A stretch of 64,000 bases of DNA from Megalopta genalis (GCF_051020955.1 NW_027476196.1:372001-436000); one strand, 5' to 3'. Shown: positions 1-13,878, numbered from the stretch's first letter. Notes: generated by a model not told the origin, from the letters alone. Program-made: numbers and translations.

Positions 1-234
1 TCACAAGTATTTGGAGCTAACCAATTTGTTTCGCTTGGATTCGATGATCAGCCTTCTACTTCACATTCATTTGAAGCTAAATCATGTGTTTCGCATGGTT
101 TTGATGCTGACTCGTTTGTTTCGCCTGCATTTGAAGCTATATCATGTATATCACAAGTGTTTGAAGCTAAACCATTCGTATCGCTGGATTTGAAGCTAAG
201 CCTTCTACTTCGCATTGATTTGAATCTAAATCAT
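1..234. repeat. Left-edge 150-mers outside the 3135-bp duplication
   Basis: Ordinary diverged units of the array. They include a D/E pair with TCGATGATCAGCC and a C unit of the type reading GCTATATCATGTATATCAC. Compared at a lag of 3135 bp the sequence matches only loosely here, and near-identity begins at about position 235. The window starts inside a C unit (TCACAAGTAT), so the array extends to the left. No gene is seen. Confidence 0.85.
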
Positions 235-3200
235 GTGTTTCGCTTGGATTTGAAGCTAACTCGTTCGTTATGCATACAGTTGAAGCAAAATCACGCATAT
301 CACAAGTATTTGAAGCTGAACGACTTGATTCGCATGGATTCGAAGATTAGTCTTCTACTTCGCATTGATTTGAAGCTAAATCATGAGTTTCGCCTGGATT
401 TGAAGCTAAATAATGTGTTTTGAATGGATTTGAAGTTAACTCGTTTGCTTCCCAAGCAGTTGAAGCTAGATCATGTATATCATAAGTATTTGAAGCTAAT
501 CAACTTGATATGCATGGATTTCAAACTAAGCCTTCTACTACGCATTGATTTGAAACTGAATCATGTGTTTCGCTTGTATTTGAAGCTAACTCGTTTGTTT
601 CGCATGCAGTTGAAGCTAAATCATCTATATCACAAGTAGTAGAAGCTAAACCATTTGTTTCGCATGGATTCGACGATCAGCCAACGGCTTCGCATTGATT
701 TTAAGCTAAATCATTTGTTCGCTTGCATTTGAAGCTAACTCGTTTTTTTCGCATGCAGTTGAAGCTAAATCATGTATATCATATTTGTTGCTGAACCTTT
801 TGTTTGGCATGAATATAAAGCTAAACCAAGTGTTTCGAATGAATTTGAAGCTAAATCATGTGTTTTGCATGGATCTGAAGCTAACTCGTTTGTTTCGCAT
901 GCAGTTGAATCTAAATCATGTTTATCAAAAGTTTTGATGCTAAACCATTTATTTCGCATGAATATTAAGCTAAACCATGTGTTTCGCATGGATTTGAAAC
1001 TAAGCCTTCTACTTCCAATTGATTTGAAGCTAACCATATGTTTCTCATGTATTTGAAGCTAAGTCTTCTACTTCGCATTGATTTGAATCTAAATCATGTG
1101 TTTCGCATGGATTTGAAGCTTACTCGTTCGTTTCGCCTGCATTTGAAGCAAAATCATGTATATCACAAGTATTTGGTGCTAAAACAATTGATTCGCATGG
1201 ATTTGAAACTAAGCCTTCTACTTCGCATTGATTTGAAACTGAATCATGTGTTTCGCTTGTATTTGAAGCTAACTCGTTTGTTTCGCATGCAGTTGCAGCT
1301 AAATCATATATATCACAAGTAGTAGAAGCTAAACCATTTGTTTCGCATGGATTCGACGATCAGCCATCGGCTTCGCATTGATTTTAAGCTATATCATGTG
1401 TTTCGCATCGATTTGAAGCTAACTCGTTTGTTTCGCCTGCATTTGAAGCTAAATCATGTACATCACAAGTATTTGAAGCTAAACCATTTGTTTCGCATGG
1501 ATTCGAAGGTAAGCCTTCTACTTCGCATTGAATTGAAGATAAATCATGTGTTTCGCATGGATTTGAAGCTGACTCGTTTGTTTCGCCTGCATTTGAAGCT
1601 ACATGATGTATATTACAAGTATTTGAATCTGAACCATTTGATTCCCATGAATAGTACGCTAAACCGTGTCTTTCGAATGAATTTGAAGCTAAATCATGTG
1701 TTTTGAACGGATTTGATGCTAACTCGTTTGTTTCGCATGCATTTGAAGCTAAATCATGCATATCACATATAATTGAAGCTAAACCATCTGTTTCGTGTGG
1801 ATTCGTAGGTAAGCCTTCTACTTTGCATTGATTCGATGTTAAATCATTTGTTTCGCATGGATTTGAAGCTGACTCGTTTGCTTCGCCTGCATTTGAAGCT
1901 ATACCACTTATATCGCAATTATCTGAAGATTATTGATTTGTTTCTTATTAACTTGAAGCTAAGCCTTCTACTTCGCATTGATTTGAAGCTAAATCATGTG
2001 TTTCGCATGGATTTGAAGCTAACTCGTTTGTTTCGCATGCAGTTGAAGCTAAATCGTGTATATCACAAGTATTTGGAGCTAAACCATTTGTTTCGCATCG
2101 ATTTGAAACAACGCCTTCTACTTCGCATTGATTTGAAGCTAAATAATTTGTTTCGCTAGGATTTGAAGCTAAGCCTTCTACTTCACGTCGATTTGACGTT
2201 AAACCATATTTTTCACTGGATTTGATGCTAACTCGTGTGTTTCGCATGCTGTTGAAGCTAAATCATGTATATCACAAGTATTTTAATCTGAACCGTTTGT
2301 TTCGCATGGATTCGAAGATCAGACTTCTGCTTCGCATTGATTTGAAGCTAAATCATGTTGTTCGCATGGATTGGAAGCTTACTCGTTTGTTTTGCATGCA
2401 GTTGAAGCTAAATCATGTATAACACAAGTGTTTGAAGCTAACCCATTTGATTCGCATGGATTTGATGATAAGCCTTCTACTTCGCATTGATTTGAAGCTA
2501 AATCATGTGGTTCGCATGGATTGGAAGCAAACTCATTTGCTTCGCCTGCATTTGAAGCTATACCACTTATATCGCAATTATCTGAAGATTATTGATTTGT
2601 TTCTTATTAACTTGAAGCTAAGCCTTCTACTTCGCATTGATTTCAAGCTAAACCATGTGTTTCGCATGGATTTGAAGCTAACTCATTTGTTTCGTCTGCA
2701 TTTGAAACTATATCACTTATATCGCTAGTATCTGAAGTTGAACCATTTGTTTCGCATGGATTTGAAGCTACATCATGTGTTTCCCTTGGATTTGCAGCTA
2801 ACTTGTTGTTTGGCATGCAGTTGAAGCTAAATCATGTATATCACAAGTATTGGAAGCTAAACAATTTGTTTCGCATGTATTTGTAGATAAGCCTTCTTCT
2901 TCGTATTGATTTGACGTTAAATCACGTGTTTCGCTTGGATTTGAAGCTAACTCGTTCGTTTCGCATGCAGTTGAAGCTAAATCATGTATATCGCAAGTAT
3001 TTGAAGCTAAACCATTAGTTTCGCATGGATTTGAAGATAAGCCTTATACTTCGCATTGATTTGAAGCTAAATCATGTATTTCGTGTGGATTTGAAGCTAA
3101 CTCGTTTGTTTCTCCTGCATTTGAAGCAAAATCATGTATATCACACATATTTGAAGCTAATACATTTGTTTCGCATGGATTCGATGATCAGCCTTCTATT

Positions 3201-3369
3201 TCGCATAGATTTGAAGCTAAATCGTGTGTTTCGCATGGATTTGAAGCTAACTCGTTTGTTTCGCATGCAGTTGAAGCTAAGTCATGAATATCACAAGTAT
3301 TTGAAGCTGAACCATATGTTTCGCATGAATATTAAGCATGTGCTTCGAATGAATTTGAAGCTAAATCAA
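235..3369. repeat. 3135-bp HOR, copy 1
   Basis: First copy of a 3135-bp tandem duplication. From about position 235 the sequence recurs 3135 bp downstream with no mismatch that I found by eye. Within it the 30-bp units are quite diverged from each other, so the duplication is much younger than the units it contains. The length is 104.5 units, so the copy junction is half a unit out of register. Distinctive internal landmarks are the MNIKLNHV-type unit near 955-990 and C-prime units (TATATCACTTATATCGC-like) near 1900 and 2560-2720. ORFs inside it are short and on both strands, and none looks genic. Confidence 0.93.
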
Positions 3370-6300
3370 GTGTTTCGCTTGGATTTGAAGCTAACTCGTT
3401 CGTTATGCATACAGTTGAAGCAAAATCACGCATATCACAAGTATTTGAAGCTGAACGACTTGATTCGCATGGATTCGAAGATTAGTCTTCTACTTCGCAT
3501 TGATTTGAAGCTAAATCATGAGTTTCGCCTGGATTTGAAGCTAAATAATGTGTTTTGAATGGATTTGAAGTTAACTCGTTTGCTTCCCAAGCAGTTGAAG
3601 CTAGATCATGTATATCATAAGTATTTGAAGCTAATCAACTTGATATGCATGGATTTCAAACTAAGCCTTCTACTACGCATTGATTTGAAACTGAATCATG
3701 TGTTTCGCTTGTATTTGAAGCTAACTCGTTTGTTTCGCATGCAGTTGAAGCTAAATCATCTATATCACAAGTAGTAGAAGCTAAACCATTTGTTTCGCAT
3801 GGATTCGACGATCAGCCAACGGCTTCGCATTGATTTTAAGCTAAATCATTTGTTCGCTTGCATTTGAAGCTAACTCGTTTTTTTCGCATGCAGTTGAAGC
3901 TAAATCATGTATATCATATTTGTTGCTGAACCTTTTGTTTGGCATGAATATAAAGCTAAACCAAGTGTTTCGAATGAATTTGAAGCTAAATCATGTGTTT
4001 TGCATGGATCTGAAGCTAACTCGTTTGTTTCGCATGCAGTTGAATCTAAATCATGTTTATCAAAAGTTTTGATGCTAAACCATTTATTTCGCATGAATAT
4101 TAAGCTAAACCATGTGTTTCGCATGGATTTGAAACTAAGCCTTCTACTTCCAATTGATTTGAAGCTAACCATATGTTTCTCATGTATTTGAAGCTAAGTC
4201 TTCTACTTCGCATTGATTTGAATCTAAATCATGTGTTTCGCATGGATTTGAAGCTTACTCGTTCGTTTCGCCTGCATTTGAAGCAAAATCATGTATATCA
4301 CAAGTATTTGGTGCTAAAACAATTGATTCGCATGGATTTGAAACTAAGCCTTCTACTTCGCATTGATTTGAAACTGAATCATGTGTTTCGCTTGTATTTG
4401 AAGCTAACTCGTTTGTTTCGCATGCAGTTGCAGCTAAATCATATATATCACAAGTAGTAGAAGCTAAACCATTTGTTTCGCATGGATTCGACGATCAGCC
4501 ATCGGCTTCGCATTGATTTTAAGCTATATCATGTGTTTCGCATCGATTTGAAGCTAACTCGTTTGTTTCGCCTGCATTTGAAGCTAAATCATGTACATCA
4601 CAAGTATTTGAAGCTAAACCATTTGTTTCGCATGGATTCGAAGGTAAGCCTTCTACTTCGCATTGAATTGAAGATAAATCATGTGTTTCGCATGGATTTG
4701 AAGCTGACTCGTTTGTTTCGCCTGCATTTGAAGCTACATGATGTATATTACAAGTATTTGAATCTGAACCATTTGATTCCCATGAATAGTACGCTAAACC
4801 GTGTCTTTCGAATGAATTTGAAGCTAAATCATGTGTTTTGAACGGATTTGATGCTAACTCGTTTGTTTCGCATGCATTTGAAGCTAAATCATGCATATCA
4901 CATATAATTGAAGCTAAACCATCTGTTTCGTGTGGATTCGTAGGTAAGCCTTCTACTTTGCATTGATTCGATGTTAAATCATTTGTTTCGCATGGATTTG
5001 AAGCTGACTCGTTTGCTTCGCCTGCATTTGAAGCTATACCACTTATATCGCAATTATCTGAAGATTATTGATTTGTTTCTTATTAACTTGAAGCTAAGCC
5101 TTCTACTTCGCATTGATTTGAAGCTAAATCATGTGTTTCGCATGGATTTGAAGCTAACTCGTTTGTTTCGCATGCAGTTGAAGCTAAATCGTGTATATCA
5201 CAAGTATTTGGAGCTAAACCATTTGTTTCGCATCGATTTGAAACAACGCCTTCTACTTCGCATTGATTTGAAGCTAAATAATTTGTTTCGCTAGGATTTG
5301 AAGCTAAGCCTTCTACTTCACGTCGATTTGACGTTAAACCATATTTTTCACTGGATTTGATGCTAACTCGTGTGTTTCGCATGCTGTTGAAGCTAAATCA
5401 TGTATATCACAAGTATTTTAATCTGAACCGTTTGTTTCGCATGGATTCGAAGATCAGACTTCTGCTTCGCATTGATTTGAAGCTAAATCATGTTGTTCGC
5501 ATGGATTGGAAGCTTACTCGTTTGTTTTGCATGCAGTTGAAGCTAAATCATGTATAACACAAGTGTTTGAAGCTAACCCATTTGATTCGCATGGATTTGA
5601 TGATAAGCCTTCTACTTCGCATTGATTTGAAGCTAAATCATGTGGTTCGCATGGATTGGAAGCAAACTCATTTGCTTCGCCTGCATTTGAAGCTATACCA
5701 CTTATATCGCAATTATCTGAAGATTATTGATTTGTTTCTTATTAACTTGAAGCTAAGCCTTCTACTTCGCATTGATTTCAAGCTAAACCATGTGTTTCGC
5801 ATGGATTTGAAGCTAACTCATTTGTTTCGTCTGCATTTGAAACTATATCACTTATATCGCTAGTATCTGAAGTTGAACCATTTGTTTCGCATGGATTTGA
5901 AGCTACATCATGTGTTTCCCTTGGATTTGCAGCTAACTTGTTGTTTGGCATGCAGTTGAAGCTAAATCATGTATATCACAAGTATTGGAAGCTAAACAAT
6001 TTGTTTCGCATGTATTTGTAGATAAGCCTTCTTCTTCGTATTGATTTGACGTTAAATCACGTGTTTCGCTTGGATTTGAAGCTAACTCGTTCGTTTCGCA
6101 TGCAGTTGAAGCTAAATCATGTATATCGCAAGTATTTGAAGCTAAACCATTAGTTTCGCATGGATTTGAAGATAAGCCTTATACTTCGCATTGATTTGAA
6201 GCTAAATCATGTATTTCGTGTGGATTTGAAGCTAACTCGTTTGTTTCTCCTGCATTTGAAGCAAAATCATGTATATCACACATATTTGAAGCTAATACAT

Positions 6301-6504
6301 TTGTTTCGCATGGATTCGATGATCAGCCTTCTATTTCGCATAGATTTGAAGCTAAATCGTGTGTTTCGCATGGATTTGAAGCTAACTCGTTTGTTTCGCA
6401 TGCAGTTGAAGCTAAGTCATGAATATCACAAGTATTTGAAGCTGAACCATATGTTTCGCATGAATATTAAGCATGTGCTTCGAATGAATTTGAAGCTAAA
6501 TCAA
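3370..6504. repeat. 3135-bp HOR, copy 2
   Basis: Second copy of the 3135-bp repeat, apparently identical to 235-3369. About 24 bp of the copy start (from GTGTTTCGCTTGG) recurs at 6505-6528 before the sequence departs, which marks the recombination joint inside homologous units. Perfect identity over 3 kb in otherwise diverged repeats means either a very recent tandem duplication or an assembly duplication. Confidence 0.93.
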
Positions 6505-6994
6505 GTGTTTCGCTTGGATTTGAAGCTAATTCGTTTGTTTCGCTTGCTGTTGAATATAAATCATGTATATCACAAGTATTTGAAGCTGAACCATTTGTTA
6601 CGCATGGATTTGAAACCACGCCGTCTACTTCGCATTGATTTGAAGCTGAATCATGTGTTTCGCTTGTATTTGAAGATAACTCGTTTGTTTCTCATGTAGT
6701 TGAAGCTAAATCATGTATATCACAAGCATTTGAAACTAAACCATTTGATTCGCATGGACTTGAAGCTATGCCTTCTACTTCGCATTGATTTGAAGCTGAA
6801 ACAAGTGTTTCGCTTGAATTTGAAGCAAAGTCGTTGGTTTCGCATGCAGATGAAGCTAAATCATGAGTATCACAAGTATTTGAAGCAGAACCATTTGTTT
6901 CGCATGGATTTGAAACTAATCCTTCTACCTCGCCTTGATTTGAAGCTGAATCATGTGTTTCGCTTGTATTTGAAGCTAACTCGTTTGTTTCGCA

Positions 6995-7693
6995 TGCATT
7001 TGAATCTAAATCATGTATATCACAAGTATTTGAACCTAAACCATTTGTTTTGCATGGATTCGAAGACAAGCCTTCTAGTTCGCATTGATTTCAAGCTAAA
7101 TCATGTGTTTCGCATGCATTTGAAGCTAACTCGATTGTTTCACATGCCGTTGAAGGTAAATCATGTACATTACAATTATTTGATGCTAAACCAATTGTTT
7201 CGCATGAATTTGAAGCTAAACCATCTACATCGCCTTGATTTGTAGCTAAATCAAGTGTTTCGCTCGTATTTGAAGCTAGTTCGTTTGTTTCGCATGCAGT
7301 TGAAGCTAAATCATGTATATCACAAGAATTTGAAGCTAAACCATTTGATTCCCATGGATTTGATGCTAAGCCTTCTACTTCGCATTGATTTGAATCGAAA
7401 TCATGTGTTTCGCTTGGATTTGAAGCTAACTCGTTTGTTCCACATGCAGTTGAAGCTAAATCATGTATATCACAAGTATTTGAAGCTGAACCTTTTGTTA
7501 CGCATGGATTTGAAACCACGCCGTCTACTTCGCATTGATTTGAAGCTGAATCATGTGTTTCGCTTGTATTTGAAGATAACTCGTTTGTTTCGCATGTAGT
7601 TGAAGCTAAATCTTGTATATCACAAGCATTTGAAGCTATACCATTTGTTTCGCCTGGATTTGAAGCTAAACCTTCTACATCGCATTGATTTGA
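6995..7693. repeat. About 700-bp block, copy at lag 4167 (left)
   Basis: This block reappears at 11162-11860 with few mismatches, for example CCAATTG against CCATTTG near 7191 and CCTTTTG against CCATTTG near 7493. It contains uncommon variants such as GAAGACAAGCCTTCTAG and a B unit with CACATGCCGTTGAAGG. These make the match specific rather than a consequence of general repeat similarity. Confidence 0.85.
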
Positions 7694-8325
7694 GCTAAAA
7701 CATGTCTTTCGCTTGCATTTGAAGCTAACTCGCTTGCTTCGCATGCAGTGGAAGCTAAATTATGTATATCACAAGTATTTGAAGCTAAACCATTTGCTTC
7801 GCATGATTATTAATGTAAATCACGTGTTTCGCACGGATTTGAAACTAACTCGGTTGTTTCGCCTGGATTTGAATCTAAATCATGTATATCACAAATATTT
7901 GAAGCTGAACCAATTGTTTCGCATGCTTTTGTAACTAAGCCTTCTACTTCGCAATGATTTGAAGCTGAATCATGTGTTTCGCTTGAATTTGAAGCGATCA
8001 TGTTTGTTTCACATGCAGTTGAAGCATAATGATGTATATCACAAGTATTTTCAGCTGAACCATTTGCTACGCATGAAGATTAAGCTAAGCCATGTGTTAC
8101 GAATGAATTTGAAGCTAAATCATGTATTTCGCCTGTATTTGATGCTAAATCATGTATATCACAAGTATTTGACGCTAAACCATTTGTTTCGCATAGATTC
8201 GAAGATAAGCCTTCTACTTCGTATTGATTTGAAGCGATATCATGTGTATCGCTTGGATTTGAAGCTAAACCTTCTATATCGCATTGATTCGAAGTTAAAT
8301 CATGTGTTTCGCTTGGATTTGAAGC
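7641..8325. repeat. About 685-bp block, copy at lag 6423 (left)
   Basis: Recurs at 14064-14748 with scattered mismatches. Diagnostic shared features are the 1-bp-deleted unit TTTGAGCTAAA, a B unit with GCAGTGGAAGCTAAATTATG, the CATGATTATTAA unit and the run of units with TGTATCGCTTGG. Part of the same block (TTTGAGCTAAATC followed by CTTGCTTCGCATGCAGTGG) also appears near 10911-11100, so it has been copied at least twice. Confidence 0.83.
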
Positions 8326-11161
8326 TATGCCTTCTACTTCGCATTGATTTGAATCTAAATCATGTGTTTTGCATGGATTTGAAGCTAACTCGTTTGTTTC
8401 GCCAGCATTTGAAGCTATATCACTTATATTCGCAAATATTTGAATGTCAATCATTCGTTTCGCATGGATTTGAAGCTAAGCCTTCTACTTCGCATTGATT
8501 TGATGCTAAATCATGTGTTTCATTTGGATTTGAGGCTAACTCGTTTGTTTCACATGCAGTTGAAGCTAAATCATGTATATCACAAGTATTTGCAGCTGAA
8601 CCATTTGCTACGCATGAATATTAAGCTAAACCATGTGTTACGAATGAATTTGAAGCTGAATCATGTATTTCGCCTGCATTTGATGCTAAATCATGTATAT
8701 CATAGGTATTTGAAGTTAAAGCATTTTTTTCGCATGGATTCGAAGGTAAGCCTTCTACTTAGCATTGATTTGAAGCGAAATCATGTGTATCGCTTGGATT
8801 TGAAGCTATACCTTCTATATCGCATTGATTTGAAGTTAAGTCATGTGTTTCGCTTGAATTTGAAGCCAACACGTTTGTTTCGTCTGCATTTGAAGCTATA
8901 TCACTTATATCGCAAGCATTTGAAGCTAAATCGTTCGTTTAGCATGGATTTGAAGCTAAGCCTTCTACATCGCATTGATTTGAAGCTAAATCATGCATTT
9001 AGCATGGATTCGAAGCTAACTCGTTTGATTCGCTTGCTGTTGAATCAAAATCACGCATATCACAAGTATTTGAAACTAAACCATTTGTTTCTCATGGATT
9101 CGAAGATCTGCCTTCTAGTTCGCATTGATTTGAAGCTAAATCACGTGTTTCGCATAGATTAGAAGCTAACTCGTTTGTTTCGCATTCATTTGAAGCTATA
9201 TCACTTCTATCGCAAGTATTTGAAGCTAAATCATGTGTTTCGCATGTATTTGAAGATAAGCCTTCTACTTCGCATTGATTTCAAGCTATATCATGTGTTT
9301 CGCATGGATTTGAAGCTAACTCATTTTTTTCGCCTACATTTGAAGCTATATCACTTATATCGTAAGTATCTGAAGCTAAATCATTTGTTTCTCATGGATT
9401 TGAAGCTAAGCCTTCTACTTCGCATTGATTTGAAGTTAAATCATTTGTTTCCCTTGGATTTGAAGCTAACACGTTTGTTTCGCATGCAGTTGAAGCTATA
9501 TCATGTATGTCACAGGTATTTGAAGCTAAACCATTAGTTTCGCATTTATTCGAAGATAAGCCTTCTACTTCGCATTGATTTGAAGCTATATCATGTGTTT
9601 GGCATGGATTTGAAGCTAACTCGTTTGTTTCGCATGCAGTTGAAGCTAAATGATGTTTATCACAAGTATTTGAAGCTAAACCATTTGTTTCGTATGGATT
9701 CGAAGATAAGCCTTCTACTTCGCATTGATTTAAAGCAAAATCATGTGTTTCGCATGGATTTGAAGCTAACTCGTTAATTTCGTATGCAGTTGAATCTAAA
9801 TCATGTATATCATAAGTATTTGAAGCTAAAACATTTGATTCGCATAGATTCGAAGATCAGCCTTCTTCTTCGCATTGATTTGAAGCTAAACCATGTGTTT
9901 CGCATGGATTTGAAGCTAACTCGTTTGTTTCGCTTGCATTTGAAGCTAAATCATGTATATCACAAGTATTTGAAGCTAAACCGTTTGTTTCGCCTGGATT
10001 CGAAGATAAGCCTTATACTTCGCAATGAATTGAAGCTAATTCATGTGTTTCGCACGGATTTTATGCTAATCCTTCTACTTCGCATTGATTTGAAGCTAAA
10101 TCATGTGTTTCGCTTGAATTTGAATCTAACTGATTGTTCCGCCTGCATTTGAAGCTATATCACTTATATCCCAAGTATTTGAAGGTAAATCATTTGTTTT
10201 GCATGGATTTGAAGCTAAGCCTTTAACTTCGCATTGATTTGAAGTTAAATCATGTGTTTCGCATGAATTTGAAGATATCTCGTTCGTTTGGTCTGCATTT
10301 GAAGCTATTTCATTTATATCGCAAGTATTTGACTCGAAATCATGTGTTTCGCTCGTATTTGAAGCTAAGCCTTCTACTTCGCATGATTTGAAGCTAAATC
10401 ATGTGTTACGCTTGGATTTGAAGCTCACTCGTTTGTTTCCCCTGCATTTGAAGCAATATCACTTATATCGCAAGTATATGAAGCTAAATAATTTGTCTCC
10501 CATGAATTTGATGCTAATCCTTCTACTTCGCATTAATTTGAAGCTAAATCATGTGATTCGCTTGGAGTTGAAGCTAACTCGTTTGTTCCACATGCAGTTG
10601 AAGCTAAATCATGTATATCACAAGTATTTGAAGCTGAACCATTTGTTTCGCCTGGATTTGAAGCTAAGCCTTCTACTTCGCATTGATTTGAAGTTAAATC
10701 ATTTGTTTCCCTTGGATTTGAAGTTAACTCGTTTGCTCCGCATGCAGTTGAAGCTAAATCGTGTATATCACAAGTATTTCAAGCTAAACCATTTGTTTCG
10801 CATGGATTTGATGCTAAGCCTTCTTCTTCGCATTGATTTGAAGTTAAATCATGTGTTACGCTTGGATTTGAAGTTCACTCGTTTGTTTCGTCTGAATTTG
10901 AAGCTATATCACTTATATCGCAAGTGTTTGAAGCTAAATCATTTGTTTCGCATGGATTTGAAGCTAAACCTTCTACATCGCAGGGATTTGAGCTAAATCA
11001 TTTGTTTCGCTTGCATTTGAAGCTAACTCGCTTGCTTCGCATGCAGTGGAAGCTAAATTATGTATATCACAATTATTTGAAGCTAAACCATTTGCTTCAC
11101 ATGAATATTAAGCTAAATCACGAGTTTCGCACGGATTTGAAACTAACTCGGTTGTTTCGCC

Positions 11162-11860
11162 TGCATTTGAATCTAAATCATGTATATCACAAGTATTTGA
11201 ACCTAAACCATTTGTTTTGCATGGATTCGAAGACAAGCCTTCTAGTTCGCATTGATTTCAAGCTAAATCATGTGTTTCGCATGCATTTGAAGCTAACTCG
11301 ATTGTTTCACATGCCGTTGAAGGTAAATCATGTACATTACAATTATTTGATGCTAAACCATTTGTTTCGCATGAATTTGAAGCTAAACCATCTACATCGC
11401 CTTGATTTGTAGCTAAATCAAGTGTTTCGCTCGTATTTGAAGCTAGTTCGTTTGTTTCGCATGCAGTTGAAGCTAAATCATGTATATCACAAGAATTTGA
11501 AGCTAAACCATTTGATTCCCATGGATTTGATGCTAAGCCTTCTACTTCGCATTGATTTGAATCGAAATCATGTGTTTCGCTTGGATTTGAAGCTAACTCG
11601 TTTGTTCCACATGCAGTTGAAGCTAAATCATGTATATCACAAGTATTTGAAGCTGAACCATTTGTTACGCATGGATTTGAAACCACGCCGTCTACTTCGC
11701 ATTGATTTGAAGCTGAATCATGTGTTTCGCTTGTATTTGAAGATAACTCGTTTGTTTCGCATGTAGTTGAAGCTAAATCTTGTATATCACAAGCATTTGA
11801 AGCTATACCATTTGTTTCGCCTGGATTTGAAGCTAAGCCTTCTACATCGCATTGATTTGA
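11162..11860. repeat. About 700-bp block, copy at lag 4167 (right)
   Basis: Right-hand partner of 6995-7693. It shares the rare variants CATGCCGTTGAAGG and GTAGCTAAATCAAGTG and the same unit order. Flanks on both sides differ from the flanks of the left copy, so this is a dispersed block within the array and not part of a simple tandem period. Confidence 0.85.
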
Positions 11861-12955
11861 AGTTAAATCATGTGTTTTCCTTGGATTTGGAGCTAACTCG
11901 TTGGACTCGAATGCAGTTGAAGTTATGTCACGTTCATCAAAATTATCTGAATCTAAACCATCTGTTTCCGAAGAATATGATGCTAAACCAGGTGGTTCGC
12001 ATGAATGGGAAGCTATATCATGTTTTTCGCTTGGATTTGAAGCTAACTCGTTTGATTCGCATGCATTTGCATCTAAATCGTGTATATCACAAGTATTTGA
12101 AGCTAAACCATTTGATTGGCATCGATTTGAAGCTAAGCATGCTACTTCGCATTTATTTGAAGCTAAATCATGTGTTTCGCATGGATTTGAAGCTAACTCG
12201 TATGTTTCGCATGCATTTGAAGCTAAATCATGTATATCACAAGTATTTGAAGCTGAACCATTTGATTCGGAGCTAAGCCTTCTACTTCGCCTTGATTTGG
12301 ACCTAAATCATGTGATCCGCATGGATTTAAAGCTAACTCGTTTGTTTCGCCTGCATTTGAATCTAAATCATGTATATCGCAAATATTTGGAGCTGAACCA
12401 TTTGCTTCGCATGGATTTGCAGCTAAGCCTTCAACTTCGCATTGACTTGAAGCTAAATCATGTGTTTTGCTTGGATTTGAAGCTAACTCGTCTGTTTCGC
12501 ATGCAGTTGAAGCTAAATCATGTATATCAAAGGTATTTGAAGCTAAACAATTAGTTTCGCATTTATTCGGAGATAAGCCTTCTACTTCGCATTGATTTGA
12601 AGCTAAATCATGTGTTTGGCATGGATTTGAAGCTAACTCGTTTGTTTCCAATGCAGTTGAAGATAAATCATGTATATCACAGGTATTTGAAGCTAAACCA
12701 TTAGTTTCGCATGGATTCGAAGATAAGCCTTCTACTTCGCATTGATTTGAAGCTGAATCATGTGTTTGGCATGTATTTGAATCTAACTCGTTTATTTCGC
12801 ATGCAGTTGAAGCTAAATCATGTATATCACAAGTATTTGAAGCTAAAACATTTCATTCGCATTGATTCGAAGATCAGCCTTCTGCTTCGCATTGATTTGA
12901 AGCTAAATCATGTATTTTGCATGGATTTGAAGCTAACACGTTTGTTTCGCATAAT

Positions 12956-13155
12956 GTTGAAGCTAAATCATGTATGTCACAAGTATTTGAAGCTGAACCA
13001 TGTGTTGCTCATGTATTTGAAGCTTCTACTTCGCATTAATTTGAAGCTAAATCATGTGATTCGCATGGATTTGAACCTCACTCGTTTGTTTCGCCTGCAT
13101 TTGAACTATATCATGTATATCACAAGTATATGAAGCTAAAGCATTTGTTTCGCAT
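12956..13155. repeat. 200-bp block with a 6-bp-deleted E unit (left copy)
   Basis: Matches 13879-14078 at a lag of 923 bp. Both copies contain TTGCTCATGTATTTGAAGC joined directly to TTCTACTTCGC. This E unit lacks 6 bp and thereby gains an AAGCTT site. Both also carry the unusual GAACCTCACTCG B unit and the shortened ATTTGAACTA unit. Shared rare deletions show common descent. Confidence 0.82.
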
Positions 13156-13878
13156 GGATTTGTAGATAAGCCTTCTACTTCGCATTGACTTGAAGCTAAA
13201 TCATGTGTTTCGCATGGATTTGAAGCTAACTCGTTAGTTTTGCATGCTGTTGAAGCTAAATCATGTATATCACAAGTATTTGAAGCTAAACCATTTGTTT
13301 CGCAAGGATACGAAGATCAGCCTTCTACTTCGCATTGATAAGAATCAAAATCATGTGTTTCGCATGGATTTGAAGCTAACTCGTTCGCTTCGCTTCCAGC
13401 TGAAGCTAAATCATTTATATCGTAAGTATTTGAAGCTAAATCATTTGTTTCGCATGGATTTGAAGCTAAACCTTCTACCTCGCATTGATTTCAAGATAAG
13501 ACATGTGTTTCGCATGGATTTGAAGCTAACTCGCTTGTTTCGCTTCCAGTAGAAGCTAAATCATTTATATCGTAAGTAGTAGAAGCAAAATCATTTGTTT
13601 CGAATGGATTCGAAGCTAAACCTTCCACTTCGCATTGATTTGAAGCTAAATCAGGTGTTTCGCATGCATTTGAAGCTATATCTTCTATTCCGCAGTGATT
13701 CGAATAGAAATCATGGGTTTCGCATTGGTCTGAAGCTAACTCGCTTGTTTCGCTTCCAGTTGCAGCTAAATCATATATATCGCAAGTATTTGGAGCTAAA
13801 TCATTTGTTTCGCATGGATTTGAAGCTAAACCTTCTACTTCGCATTGACTTGAAGCTAATTCTCTTGTTTCGCATGCT

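Noticed and set aside
772..1056. ORFs of the FEAKSCVSHG frame (second plus frame)
   Set aside because: Canonical E units end in CATTGA, which puts a TGA in this frame every 150 bp. It is open only where E or A units are variant.
1800..2200. Promoter, ribosome-binding site or terminator signals
   Set aside because: TATAT and CTTGAAG motifs recur in every few units as part of the repeat consensus. No position stands out, and no stem-loop followed by a T-run was noticed.
7091..7744. Minus-strand 217-codon ORF as an independent gene
   Set aside because: It consists solely of the CETNELASN-type decapeptide. Part of it recurs at 11258-11686 because the DNA block is duplicated, and nothing else marks it as genic.
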